DNA of 24,441 nt from Cylindrotheca closterium (taxonomy: Eukaryota > Bacillariophyta > Bacillariophyceae > Bacillariales > Bacillariaceae): contig CAKOGP040001710.1 in NCBI GenBank assembly GCA_933822405.4, positions 1 to 24,441 on the forward strand, given 5' to 3'. Shown one piece after another: positions 9,601 to 19,330 of the stretch (position 1 is its first letter; each line of letters starts with the position of its first letter). The position numbers were made by a program, and so were the translations under genes. The notes under the pieces were generated by a model. The model was not told the DNA's origin and ran no database searches. It saw only the letters and a list, made by a program, of their open reading frames with translations.

Positions 9601-10047
9601 ACAAAGGCTTCGAAGTTGCTCAACAAAATGGAAGAGGAACACGATTCACTTATGAAGGCCATCAAAACATGGGAGAAGGTCGCTGCGTCAAAAGGGCCCT
9701 TAAAGAAAGATATTGCAGAATCTTCGGAAGTGTGGGCCGAAGTGAAGCACAATGATGATTTCTGCCTAGCCAAAATCCCCCCATTCCCATGGTGGCCTGC
9801 ACGAAAAGTTACAGCAAAAGACAAACATCTAGGCGACGCATTGCGAAATTTGGATCGATGCTTGGTGTCTTTGGTAGGCGAACTAGGGGGGCTTCGAGTT
9901 GTAAAAACTGGAAACATCCGTTCTTTTTCTGACGAGTTTCCTGGTGACGAGGATTTGACTTCATACTCGAAAGATGTTCAAGATCAACTAGATGATTGCA
10001 TGAAGATGGCACGCCGCATAATTCGAGGTCGATCAAAGACAGGTTGA
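6617..10047 (+). CDS. Linker-histone / DDT / WHIM / PWWP chromatin protein
   Basis: Exons 6617-8968 and 9034-10047 (65-bp GT-AG intron, phase 0) give 1121 aa. Residues ~47-118 match a linker-histone H1/H5 winged helix (LTYIQMVTDAIIALKDRTGS, IKKYILSKHP). A basic stretch follows, then a DDT-like helical domain (RKRKFPLEDW at 160-169, RRPAFALLFPD at 185-195, DVFVVYHFFRGD). A WHIM-type region comes next: a coiled coil at ~395-480, RTLPIGCDRQHNEYFHFH and WQSVDERSVLEAVKESLDVR (~532-551). Exon 2 adds helical sequence and a C-terminal PWWP domain with P1036-WWP, an aromatic-cage reader of methylated histone tails. DDT-WHIM proteins are noncatalytic partners of ISWI remodellers, setting nucleosome spacing (family knowledge), so a nuclear role is likely. 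ATG 6617 is the first ATG in an open frame that begins without one. The fusion of both exons into one protein rests on the splice junction and frame. Confidence 0.8.
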
Positions 10048-10178
10048 ATAATTTTATTGATCGGAGTAGTTAGGGTGAAAGATAGCTGAAGTTGTTATAA
10101 AATTGCAATCTCACAATCATCTGAAGATTGCGTCCTTCCTATAGAAACTTTGACAGACTGTTCGCAGTCGAGTGGGTC

Positions 10179-10960
10179 TTATTTTCTCATTTTCTTTTTC
10201 ATCGACTGGGAGTAGCTTTTGTAGTAGCAGCGTATGCGATCTCGTACCATGGCAAAAGTGAAACTCTCAAATGCAAATCCCTGACTGGACGCAAGGTCCA
10301 GTAGCTCCCGAGTCAAGGTGTTGTTGAATCTTCTCTGTTCTGGAGTGTAGTTACGGGACGAGAATTCAAAATAAGCTCTCTTTTTCTGCAACAAATAGTG
10401 CTCCAACTGCCCAGAATGTTAGCTAGTCTCTCTAATACTTCCAGCGCAATCGAATCAGCACATCATCTCCTTACCTCTGGGTATAGTTTCCATGAAAACT
10501 TTCGTCGAAGGGTTGCCCGGACTTTTGCTCTTGGAATTTGGCCAACAAAACTACCATCCTTCCGCTTTTTTATTGTTTGTTGAAGTGATTCTTTGTAAGA
10601 CCCAACACGTTTGGACCAATCATGGTGTTCTATCAAATCTGGCACAACAGCTCTTGGTTGTGGTCTCACGGGCGAAATTGACGATGGCGACAGAAGAGGT
10701 GAGGAGGCAGAAGCTCTGGCTGATGGGTCACGTGTCAACTCTTCGGTAGCAAAAGAGATGCTTCTTCCTCGTAGCATTGGGCTCGTCGGGGCGCAATGCC
10801 GTCTTTGAGGACTACGATCCAGCAAATTCAATTTTGCAACGGGATCTACTACTTCTACTTCTTTTGCGGCAATCGTCTTCACAGCTCGGAGCAGACTGGC
10901 AACAGCCTCGTCATCCAAGTCACGATTCCCAGCAACTTTGGTGCGGGTAGCTGTAGACAT
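10179..10960 (-). CDS. Unknown-function protein, FSWK-YPELE family (paralogue A)
   Basis: Exons 10960-10475 and 10406-10179 on the minus strand (68-bp GT-AG intron, phase 0) give 237 aa. I do not know its function. The first ~150 residues are low-complexity, Ser/Pro/Arg-rich, with RGRSISF as a basophilic-kinase-like site. Residues ~152-232 form a conserved basic helical block: RRKFSWKLYPELEHYL, NYTPEQRRFNNTLTRELLDL, and VRDRIRCYYKSYSQS. The same block occurs in the divergent gene at 11892-12844, so they are paralogues. The splice restores PELE exactly. I recall related proteins from other diatoms but cannot verify it here. The many Arg/Lys residues suggest nucleic-acid binding or nuclear location, which is a guess. 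ATG 10960 is the first ATG in the frame. Confidence 0.7.
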
Positions 10961-11891
10961 TAGAGGCAACTTTCAAAACGGCAAAGGAATGCTTGTGTGC
11001 CTGCCATTTCCTTTGTTTTATCTCAATTTCTTCCAATGGAAAAATTGTACTATACTCTTATGATCCCTCCATTCATTCGGTGTCTAAGCCATGGTATCTT
11101 TCAAAATGCATATATTCAGAAATGTATATTTGCATACATAAAATGAAAAGAATTCGAATTCCGACAGAATTCGAAGTACTATTCGGAGTCGGAAAGCTGA
11201 TGCAGTACCACCAGGCAGGTATCTGATATTGCACACAGGTACCGGTATTTTAATAGTACTACGCGAACCAAGTTTGTAGCAGAAGTGTTTTTTTTGTACA
11301 AACTGGCATCCATTTTGATAGATATTCTCCAAGAGGCACTGTGGAAAAGATAACAAGACTACGGATAGGATGCGATACTGGAGAGGCATGCCTGCCTGCC
11401 TGCCTGCTGGAAGAAAGCGTTTATTTTAAGTGGTGCCCCTCCTTTACTTAAACTCTTGGCTTGTTTCCACCCAAAATGTAGCACTTCCTTAGTAACAGGT
11501 ATCCAACATGCAAGTTACCTTTTAGATTTCTCCTTTAGCGACCCCTGGCTGTTCATGGAGTGACTATCCTACCCTTGTATTTTCTTGTATCATTCTTCAT
11601 CATATACAGTACAGTGTCATCATCACGGACTCGTCCGAAATGACGTCATTCATTGCAAGAACGCGCTTCTGTCGTGTGTCACGCCGAACCGGACACAAAT
11701 TCGTACGACAATTTTAGTACCAGTAAGATACCAAAAGTAGTTTTCTTTGATGGAGGTTTTCTGTGTTCTGATACCGATTTCATTGATTGCATTGACAACT
11801 CTTCTGTCAAATATTAGTTAAACTATTAAGTGAATCGATTGTAGCCTTTACATTGAATAACATTGCACGAGCATTAGCAGCAGCGCCTGTG
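10961..11891. promoter_or_regulatory. Divergent intergenic region between the unknown-function paralogues
   Basis: About 930 bp between the two start codons. Visible elements are a GAATTCGAATTC palindrome at 11150-11161, a GGTACCGGTA string at 11238-11247, a TGCC tetranucleotide run at about 11389-11406, and a perfect ATGACGTCAT CRE-type palindrome at 11640-11649. The open frame at 10993-11226 has no protein-like features. A short 5' exon of the plus-strand gene could lie here, but I cannot identify one. Confidence 0.45.
11640..11649. promoter_or_regulatory. CRE-type palindrome (candidate bZIP site)
   Basis: ATGACGTCAT is a perfect 10-bp palindrome containing TGACGTCA, the full cAMP-response element bound by CREB/ATF-type bZIP factors. 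TGACGT-type elements are known in CO2/cAMP-responsive diatom promoters. It lies about 243 bp upstream of ATG 11892. Function is inferred from sequence and position only. Confidence 0.4.
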
Positions 11892-12844
11892 ATGATTTTC
11901 TTGAAGTGTAACAGAGTACCGGTAGATCCTGATGGGAATTGCGCTCGTAGGATGATGCCACCAATCGGAATGAATAGGAGAATCATCTGCCATCGCATCG
12001 CATCTGAAAATGAAGCAGCAAGCTTGCTTCTATCGATGTCTGGTATAGTATCAGATGAGATAAAGAACAATGCGTGTCTTTTGGACGACTTGTCCAGCGA
12101 CGAAGCCCTTATCCTACAATCCAAAAGAACACAATTAGTCGTACCAAAAGGAATTACGCAATGCGACGACTCTGATGGTAAATTTACTTGGAACAGAGTT
12201 CGCACTGTATCAATGGACGCTTCCAGTGTGAATTCGAATCCGGGGCACCAAGGGTCGAACCTTCCAACAAAGAAGCAGGAGAAGAGATCGAGTCGCGTTT
12301 TGCGGAAAGCCAAAGGAAGACTCACAGACAATGGAGAACGGAAGAAGAAGAAGTCTGTCCACTCAAACGTCGGAAGGCGGAAGTCTTTCAAAAAGATATT
12401 GAGGAAAAAGTTCTCATGGAAAAATTACCCAGGCAAGCACAAACCGGTACCTTGTCACAGTGCACTCTAACATTGCGCCTCACACCCACTTTGATTCTCG
12501 TCACGTTAGAGCTTGAAGCCTTCCTGGTTGCAAATAGAGAAGAATACTTAAGGCACTCAGCCCTGAACTACACAATCCAACAGAAACAGTACAACAACCG
12601 ACTCACCGAGCGTATGCTTGAGCTCGCAGCTGAACACGGATACATCTTTGATGATACTGAGTTCAGTTTTGTTACGGTGCGGGATAGAATTCGTTGCTAT
12701 TTCAAGAGCTACGTACAGTCAGCAAAGAAGCGCGGCATCATAATCGGATATGCGGCACGAAAAGCGGGACTATTGAGCACAGAGGAGCTCGAGCGCAGTG
12801 CTGAGACGAAGGGCGAAATTCACAGTCCAGAGAACAAGTTCTAG
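11892..12844 (+). CDS. Unknown-function protein, FSWK-YPELE family (paralogue B)
   Basis: Exons 11892-12432 and 12510-12844 give 291 aa. The intron (12433-12509, 77 bp) has a GC donor: CCAG/GCAAGC, acceptor CGTTAG. Splicing there yields CCA GAG CTT GAA (P180-E-L-E), matching paralogue A; no nearby GT donor gives this. The N-terminal half is unremarkable apart from RVRTVSMD, a basophilic-kinase-like site, and a basic stretch (GERKKKKSVHSNVGRRKSFK). The conserved block runs ~170-263: LRKKFSWKNYPELEAFL, REEYLRHSALNYTIQQKQY, NNRLTERMLELAAEHGYIF, VRDRIRCYFKSYVQSAKKRG. A tail (YAARKAGLLSTEELE) is missing from paralogue A. Function unknown. ATG 11892 is the first ATG in a frame that opens at a TTG; a 5' exon may be missing. 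Confidence 0.7.
12433..12509 (+). other. GC-AG intron
   Basis: The 5' splice site is CAG/GCAAGC. Apart from the C at +2 it matches the extended consensus, as GC donors usually do. The 3' site is TTAG/AG. Joining the exons restores the PELE motif shared with paralogue A. It is the only non-GT donor among the 19 introns I place in the window. Confidence 0.75.
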
Positions 12845-13349
12845 ATGACCTTTTGTCTGTTGAGAATCTCGATGATCACAAATGGGAAAATTCCTTTACA
12901 CCAGTTGGCTTGCCACTGAGTGAACATAGTTGCTCTTCACTTTCTCTTCAGAAGTTGCAACAGCGCATACATGCTTTATTCATAATGTAGATTTTTTTGT
13001 ATATCTTATCAAATTTTTTAGTCGTGCTGTGTTACTCTCATCGCAGAGTATATGTCCAGATTGTCACATCGATGAATAAGCCGTCCAACGTGTCTTGAAT
13101 CATAATGAAATCCACATTTGCAGCATGCAAAAGAAAAAGGTCGTCAAATCTGAAATCGAAAGGGTACTTATTTTGGGGACATATATTAGTCCTTAATTGA
13201 CTTTGGGTTTTGGTCTTGTTTCAGTGCAGTAGATATCATAGACCAATCATTCATTACTTTTGGGACCTGCTCCAGTACTAGCAAACCACATTTTCAATTT
13301 GACTACCAGGTACCTCCCAAACTCAGACACTTTTTCAAACTGACTTACA
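12845..13349. other. Intergenic region without a recognised gene
   Basis: About 500 bp of AT-rich sequence between two plus-strand genes. I see no coding, RNA gene or repeat of note. It should contain the paralogue B 3' UTR and the promoter of the next gene. Confidence 0.5.
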
Positions 13350-14044
13350 ATGTCTTCAACTCCATCGTGGCTCGACCATGGTGCAGACCCCTCTCCCCCT
13401 CTCCAGGATGAGAGCCTCGACGTACCAGCTGCTGACACTCCCCCGCCAGCTGAGCCCTCGTCATTTGCAAGTGCAGATGAAAAAGATTTGCCAACAATCA
13501 TACTCTACATGAGGCTCGCGAACATGGGAGCTGCTGTTGCGTTGGTCACAATTTCTGTAAGAGAGATGAAAATGTTTGCCGTTCATCGACACCAGATTTT
13601 TTGAATGAAAACGAGGATTCTTTGCCATCTCACGCAAAGTTTTTCTTTCTTTAGGTTCTTCTAATGGTGTCTTTGCCCCCCCTTTCTTCCTTTGTGTTGG
13701 CGATCTACGCAACTTGTGGTGGATTGTTAATTTGCTGCTTGGAAACACAATTGAAATTCCTCAGGGTGATCATTGCTGTAAATTTCGGATTCCTTTTCAA
13801 CTCGGTATGGCGCTTTATCTTTTACATGGTGATTGCCTCTGTCTCCTGGTCGTACGATTCCATTCCTGGCAAAGTCGTGGCTGGAGTTTGGATAGGAATT
13901 GCCATTTTCAACACATATGTCCTATGCCGCTACCCTGGATACCGTCGCATTCGCGAGAAGATTGCAGAGGAGGAAGACAAACGTATTGAAGCACGCATTT
14001 CGAAAGAAGTGAAACGCCAAGCAGTGAAACAAGCCTCGAAGTAG
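13350..14044 (+). CDS. COPI-associated / TVP15-like four-helix membrane protein
   Basis: Exons 13350-13556 and 13655-14044 (98-bp GT-AG intron, phase 0) give 198 aa. Residues 1-47 are Pro/Ser/Asp-rich and cytosolic-looking. Four hydrophobic segments follow at about 49-75, 81-98, 106-133 and 142-160, then a charged C-terminal helix (170-198, Lys/Glu/Arg-rich). The NFGFLFNSVWRFIFYMVI stretch and CRYPGYRR resemble COPI-associated proteins (PF08507) and yeast TVP15, small Golgi/endosome membrane proteins of poorly defined role in vesicle traffic. This family call is from pattern memory and is moderate. SCAMP was the main alternative, but its characteristic motifs are not apparent. The intron falls inside the first hydrophobic segment and the join VTIS/VLLMVSL keeps it continuous. 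Confidence 0.65.
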
Positions 14045-14439
14045 TTCAATTTCCTCCCATGCCAGAGAGTTGTTTAGTTATCGTCACCACCATATAATAA
14101 TTAGATTTTAGCTAATTCTTGTGAGCGGGCGATCGCAAGTGAAAAGAGACGGGGGCTTGTAACTTTTTCTCTAGTTAATTGATTTGTGTGCCAGAGTTTA
14201 AGTCTCAAGGACGACTACTGCATGTACCGGTATTGTAGCGGGGTCGAATTGGATTTCAGTTTGTAGTGGTCTGTCCGTCCTTTTTCACATACCTATTTCA
14301 TAATATTTGTTTGCATGCCGGTAGTGCAACAACACTTTTGACTATATTTTAACAAAATTTCAAGGCAGAGCTTAGCAAGTTGACAAGTACAAGGACCAGA
14401 GGCATTGCAACAACATTGAGAATTTCTCCTTGCTATGCA
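14045..14439. promoter_or_regulatory. Intergenic region upstream of the S9 peptidase
   Basis: About 395 bp between two plus-strand genes. A TACCGGTA palindrome lies at 14225-14232, roughly 210 bp before ATG 14440. I see no coding sequence or RNA gene. The regulatory label is inferred from position. Confidence 0.4.
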
Positions 14440-17400
14440 ATGGCCGGGAGCTCTTTCCACTCGAATCGCAGAGTTCGAACAAGTGGGACTTCAGGGTCAC
14501 AAGTTGCATCTGATATAGCCTCAAACGAAAGTGTTGGGGCCAGTACTTTACCCATGCAACACAGCATACCTTCCGCAAATGCATACACTAGCTCTTCAGC
14601 ACCCTACATGCAGCCACAAAATCTGACAGCTGAAGCCGTCGCCTCACTTCCACCCCCAGGTACGTAGCTTCTGCATCATACTCCAAACCTAAGAGTAAAC
14701 ATCTCTAATTATTTCTGCACAATAGGGCTATCTGGGCCATCGTCACTAGAGTTCGTTCCGGGAAGGAAACAAAGCGGACGAGCAAATTTCTTGGTGTTTG
14801 TATCCACTTCAGCAAAGTCCCGCTCAGTTCTCGCAAATCGAAGATCACGGGCGAATGTTGATCCTGCGTTAGCTGCTGCAGCGAACAGCGAAAGGCAAAT
14901 ATGCATCCTCGATCTCCACACATTTGAGCAAAGGCCGCTACTGAAGATCCCTAGCAAACGTCGTTTCGACAGCAGTGAGCACCAGCAATCCAATGCTTCT
15001 TTTACGTCTGATGCGCTTTCGTTAGAAGAACGGCTTCGAAGAGAGAGGCAAAGACTAAATGCTTCCGGAAACTTGACTCAATTTTGCTGGGCATACGATG
15101 AAAGAGAGGTTCTACGGGTCTTGGTTCCTATTCGAGGCAGCCTATACGTTCAAGATGGTGTAGATTCCTATCTCAAAGTATTGTATGACAAGCACTCATT
15201 GGACCACCTGGCACGGTCGTCAAATATCTCTCCCCCTCCACCTACTGCGGCAATAGACCCACAACTAAGCCCCGACGGACAGCTCTATGCTTTCTGTGCT
15301 TTGGGAGAAATTTTTGTATCGTCTGCCAGCGAATGTCAGCAACCGGTGCAAATCACATTTGGTGCTGATTTAAGGCGCTCCGTCTCACATGGCTTGGCTG
15401 ATTTTGTGGCACAAGAGGAAATGGACCGCTACAGAGGGTTCTGGTGGTCTCCTGACTCGGAGGGAATTGTTTTCGCCAAAGTAGACGAGTCGAAGATACC
15501 CCCTTACCGAATCATTCATCACGAGCATGAAGCAACGTCAAATAGTTGTGTATTCGAAGATCATCGTTATCCATTTGCTGGTAAAGCAAACCCAAAAGTC
15601 CGGCTCGCCTATGTCCAAGTTGATTCAGCTTCCCTTGGTTTCAAAGGTCATGGTAGTTCGGACATGAGCAGTAGTCAGTATTCCTCCCGGCCGTCGAGCC
15701 ACCCTTCGGAGATAGCGGAACACTATTGGAGAAACACAATTTGGTTCGATCCACCAAGAGAGGCGTCAGAGTACTTGGCCCGTCTCACTTTTTTGCCTGA
15801 TGGATCGGCTTGTGCGCAATGGCAAAACCGGACTCAGAATTGTTTGGTACTATCGAGAATGGATTTGAATTCTGGAAGGACAAGATCCTTGCTCGTCGAG
15901 CGTTCGGATAGCTGGATTAATCTACATAGGCTGATGCATTGTCTCGGTCGGCCAATACACCCTCGAGAGTGCGATGCTATGGGCAGCTATCAACACTTGC
16001 CAGACACCTTGCCCGAAGATTCATTTTCTTTTGTTTTTGGCAGTGAACGATCTGGATTCTGTCACCTGTATCTCTATACATATATCCCCAATTTTAACGC
16101 AGACCAGGCCATGCTGATACGTCAACTCTCCGCAGGAGATTGGATGATTGAAAGCATCGCTGGATCTTCTTTGAAGCACAACGCAATATATGTCACGGGT
16201 ACCTTCGATTCTGTTTTGGAAAAGCACCTTTATGCGTTACCGATTCTTGCAAATCAGAACGCTCACCTTCAGCTTGAGAGAACGGTCTCGAGTTATCCTG
16301 TTCCACAGCCAACGCACACTGGTAATCAGAATGGGGTGCGACGCGGACTAAAGCAAGTTATTGATGCCCTTTCTGGAAAAAGTTCTAACTCTGCTCTCGA
16401 CGATTCTGAAACGGACAACCATAATGGTCCAACATCAATGGTAATGGAGACCACTGGCACACCCCCAGGAGTCCCCAACTTGAATCTTTTTGCGTCAACG
16501 CCGTTGCGCTTAACTGTTGAGAGTGGTATACATAGCATTGTGATTGACCCTGACTGCACGAAGATGATTGATACCTGCTCAGACTTGGGACGTCCACCGA
16601 CTGTCAAGATATTTGAAATCCCCGAATATGGACCCTTCCATATGTTGCAATCGAGTGCTCGAATCGCTGAATTGCCTCTGCTTTTCACCCTTTATGATGC
16701 AACGCGGGATGATAAATCCATGGATCTATCGTCCGAGTTTTCGACTGGCCTCCTGTCCCCCGAGTTGATGATGTTCCCGTCATCAGATGGGACAGAAACA
16801 TTGCATGCAGCTTTGTATAGACCTGATGCACGTGTTCATGGCCCAGGGCCATATCCGCTTGTATGTGCTGTCTATGGCGGTCCGCATGTTCAACGGGTCA
16901 ACCGGAGCTGGAGTCAATGTGCAGATATGCGAGCGCAACGATTGCGGTCTCTTGGATTTTGTGTTGTAAAGTGCGACAATCGGGGAAGCTCAAGGCGTGG
17001 AACAGCCTTTGAATCCGCAATTGCGCGTCGTCTGGGTCGCATGGAAGTCTTGGATCAGGTAGCTGTTGTGCGACAGTTGACAGTCCGTGGTATTGCCGAT
17101 CCAACTCGGGTCGGTATCTATGGATGGTCCTACGGTGGGTATCTCTCTGCTATGTGCTTGTGTCGAGCCCCTGATGTTTTTCATGTCGCAGTTGCTGGAG
17201 CTCCAGTGACTTCTTGGGACGGATACGACACTCACTACACCGAGCGGTACATGGGGCTGCCTTCTGAAAATCCAAATGGCTATCGCGAGTCAGCTATTTT
17301 TGACCATGTCCCAAACATGCGAGGAAAGTTGCTTTTGGTCCACGGTTTAATCGACGAGAATGTTCACTTCCGGCATACTACGCGGCTAATCAATCGCTTG

Positions 17401-17568
17401 ATAGCAGCAGGGAAGGACTATGATCTGCTGCTGTTTCCAGATGAACGACATTCTCCAAGAAGACTGCGCGACAGAATATACATGGAACAACGAATATCGG
17501 ATTACTTCCTCAAGCATCTGTCTAATTCACATAATAGTGCTCCTGTAAGGGCTATGGCAGGACTGTAA
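14440..17568 (+). CDS. Dipeptidyl peptidase DPP8/9-type, S9 family serine peptidase
   Basis: Removes dipeptides from peptide N-termini, usually after proline at position 2 (family knowledge). Exons 14440-14659 and 14726-17568 (66-bp GT-AG intron) give 1020 aa. An N-terminal beta-propeller precedes the alpha/beta-hydrolase domain. The double-Glu motif that grips the substrate amino group is present (DFVAQEEMDRYRGFWWSPD, E304-E305). The catalytic triad is complete: S875 in GWSYGGYLS, D950 in HGLIDENVHF and H982 in PDERHSPR. The lack of an obvious signal peptide or N-terminal membrane anchor suggests the soluble cytosolic DPP8/9 type over DPP4. The first ~60 residues are Ser-rich and nonconserved. 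A stretch at ~600-650 is low-complexity and probably a surface loop. The splice restores SLPPPGLSGPSSLEF. ATG 14440 is the first in the frame. Confidence 0.9.
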
Positions 17569-17780
17569 GAAATGCTTGCTACATAGATAAGCTAGAGATA
17601 TTTTCAATATTCTGGCGATGCTTTTGCTTATCACAGTTAAACACCAGGATTGCATACCCATTACTGTCATCACTCTAAGTAAGTTACCGAAGCTTTGATA
17701 TCATTTGCTTGAAAGATTATATCAATAGACAACCAACAGACATTCTGTAGATAGTCTGCGCAGACTACAGTATTTTTCAG
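17569..17780. other. Convergent spacer, S9 peptidase / Mpv17-like gene
   Basis: 212 bp between two stop codons. A short inverted repeat (TAGTCTGCGCAGACTA) lies at about 17751-17766 and could form a hairpin in either 3' UTR. No coding is seen. Confidence 0.5.
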
Positions 17781-19104
17781 TCATCTTTTGACCGTTTCAC
17801 TTTCGTACTTCTCCATGATAGTGGTACTCTCACCCGCATTGTTGACGTCAGACATTCCCACCTCTGGAAGCGGTCTCCTGTCGCGTTCGCTATCATCTGT
17901 CTTTATTGCTCCTGCAGATACTGATAAAATAACCGTCCAAAGCAATCCGCATACAATAAGGACTGATATTTGTTGGTCTTGCTGCAAAGTGATCAACGGG
18001 GGAAACAAATGCTTGGTCAGAACACAATTCAATGAGCAGGTGCCATTTTTACAACAAGTTTCATCCTACCGGAATGTACGCAAACGCCACAAACTGAACT
18101 GGGATCCAGAACAAAAGATTCCGTTTCATCAAAGGAATAAAAGTCTTCTTCGCTCTTTCCAGTGTCTCTTGGAAACTTAATCCTTGAACGATTCCAGTGA
18201 TGGTGAAGAAAACAGGCTGTTGTCCAAACATGTGAGAGCGGTTGATAAACGAAACTGAACAACATTTCGATTCGTACGCACGTAATATATTGTCGGTATA
18301 ATTACCAGCTGGCTAATTAGCGTTTGTTCGAGTGGACCAAGCACTGCAGAGGAGACTGGGAATGACGCATAACCAAGGCTTTCGAGCAGTCCAAGAATAT
18401 GCTGGCCTTGAAACTCTGCGATGAGTGGCGGATATGTCACTTGTTGGACGGTTCGATAACAACCATCGAAAACAGCAAATGCGGCTGCACGATTAACGTC
18501 GTACGGATCATCGTCGCGCAGCTGAGAAACGGTCAATGCGGTGTATGTGAGAGAGAGAGTCAATATTAAAAGTCCGAATCAGTTGGTACTTCCGAGTTGA
18601 ACACAATGAAAGAACGCACCTGTGCAATGAAATCACCAACAATCGCCAATATCACGCCTATGGTATAATGGGAGACAGTGGGTCAGAGAGACCTCCAGAA
18701 GAATGAATCACCGAATGCGATTCCTTACCTGTAATTATCTTTGTTCTGTACGGGCGTTCCTTTAGAAGCATATTGTACTCCGAAATAAGCTCTCCAATTC
18801 CATTTGCACTCTTAGATTGTTCGCTTTCAAAAGTCGAGGCCATCAGGTGAAAATTCATATTGATATCGAGAGACGCTTCAATATTCAATATGGGATGAGC
18901 ATTGTGGAGGTATGTTAGGTGTGTCGGAAGGTCGTCAAGGATACTGCAGGAGGTTGCTGGGAAGATGCATTGTATGGGTGTCGGAAGGCTGTCAAGGAGC
19001 CCGGTGGATAAGCTAGATGGCAGTACAGAACTGTCGATGATCCCAAAGGAAGAAGCGAATGGAAGGTTGCAGCCGATAATAAAGACAGAGACCGCTTGGT
19101 ACAT
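17781..19104 (-). CDS. Mpv17/PMP22-family membrane protein, plastid-type presequence (5 exons)
   Basis: Mpv17/PMP22 proteins are small four-helix membrane proteins of mitochondria, peroxisomes or plastids, some with channel activity. Minus-strand exons are 19104-18729, 18657-18620, 18521-18282, 18216-18070 and 17981-17781, giving 333 aa. The second exon is only 38 nt. The N-terminus is a signal peptide followed by ASS-FGII, an ASAFAP-like plastid-import context. A ~90-residue linker precedes the family core: YRTKIITGGVILAIVGDFIA, NRAAAFAVFDGCYRTVQQ, LEQTLISQLVIIPTIYYPVF, GIVQGLSFQETLERAKKTF, NLLFWIPVQFVAFAYIP, and VLIVCGLLWTVILS. A polar tail of ~45 residues ends the protein. Exon order is supported by continuous family sequence across all four joins. 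It is head-to-head with a related gene at 19331. Plastid location is inferred. Confidence 0.85.
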
Positions 19105-19330
19105 AATTGATATTGAAACTCTTGTCAAGCGAGGAGAAACTTTGACAAATAAATGGAACGAACTTTTAGTGTAGATTTGAATGACGTGGCAAATAAGCTC
19201 CAAAAAAGATGTGGTTTGACTAGTTTGACCAGAAATTTCTTTGTAAGCTTGACACAAGAACTCTAGCTACCGGTAGAGAGATACTTCAAGCCCAGAACGG
19301 AACTTCCAAAATTTCCAAAAACTGTCCAAA
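19105..19330. promoter_or_regulatory. Bidirectional spacer between Mpv17-like paralogues
   Basis: 226 bp separate the two start codons, so the genes may share a promoter. A TACCGGTA palindrome lies at 19268-19275, within a longer CTACCGGTAG palindrome, 55 bp before ATG 19331. A near-repeat, ACTTCCAAAATTTCCAAAA, lies at about 19302-19320. Shared regulation is inferred. Confidence 0.45.

Noticed and set aside
9315..9917. 200-aa minus-strand open frame within the chromatin gene
   Set aside because: It is antisense to exon 2 including the PWWP region; Ser/Phe-rich composition is typical of a shadow frame.
10993..11226. 77-aa open frame in the divergent intergenic region
   Set aside because: AT-rich, no domain, and covers the GAATTCGAATTC palindrome; likely non-coding.
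11389..11406. TGCC tetranucleotide run
   Set aside because: Only about four to five units; ordinary microsatellite without evident role.
12229..12248. TTCGAATCC string resembling a tRNA T-loop
   Set aside because: It lies in coding sequence of paralogue B and no matching acceptor or anticodon arms are present.
13350..14044. SCAMP (secretory carrier membrane protein) identity
   Set aside because: It has four hydrophobic segments as in SCAMPs, but the expected SCAMP motifs are not visible; the NFGFLF and YPGYRR regions fit COPI-associated/TVP15-like proteins better.
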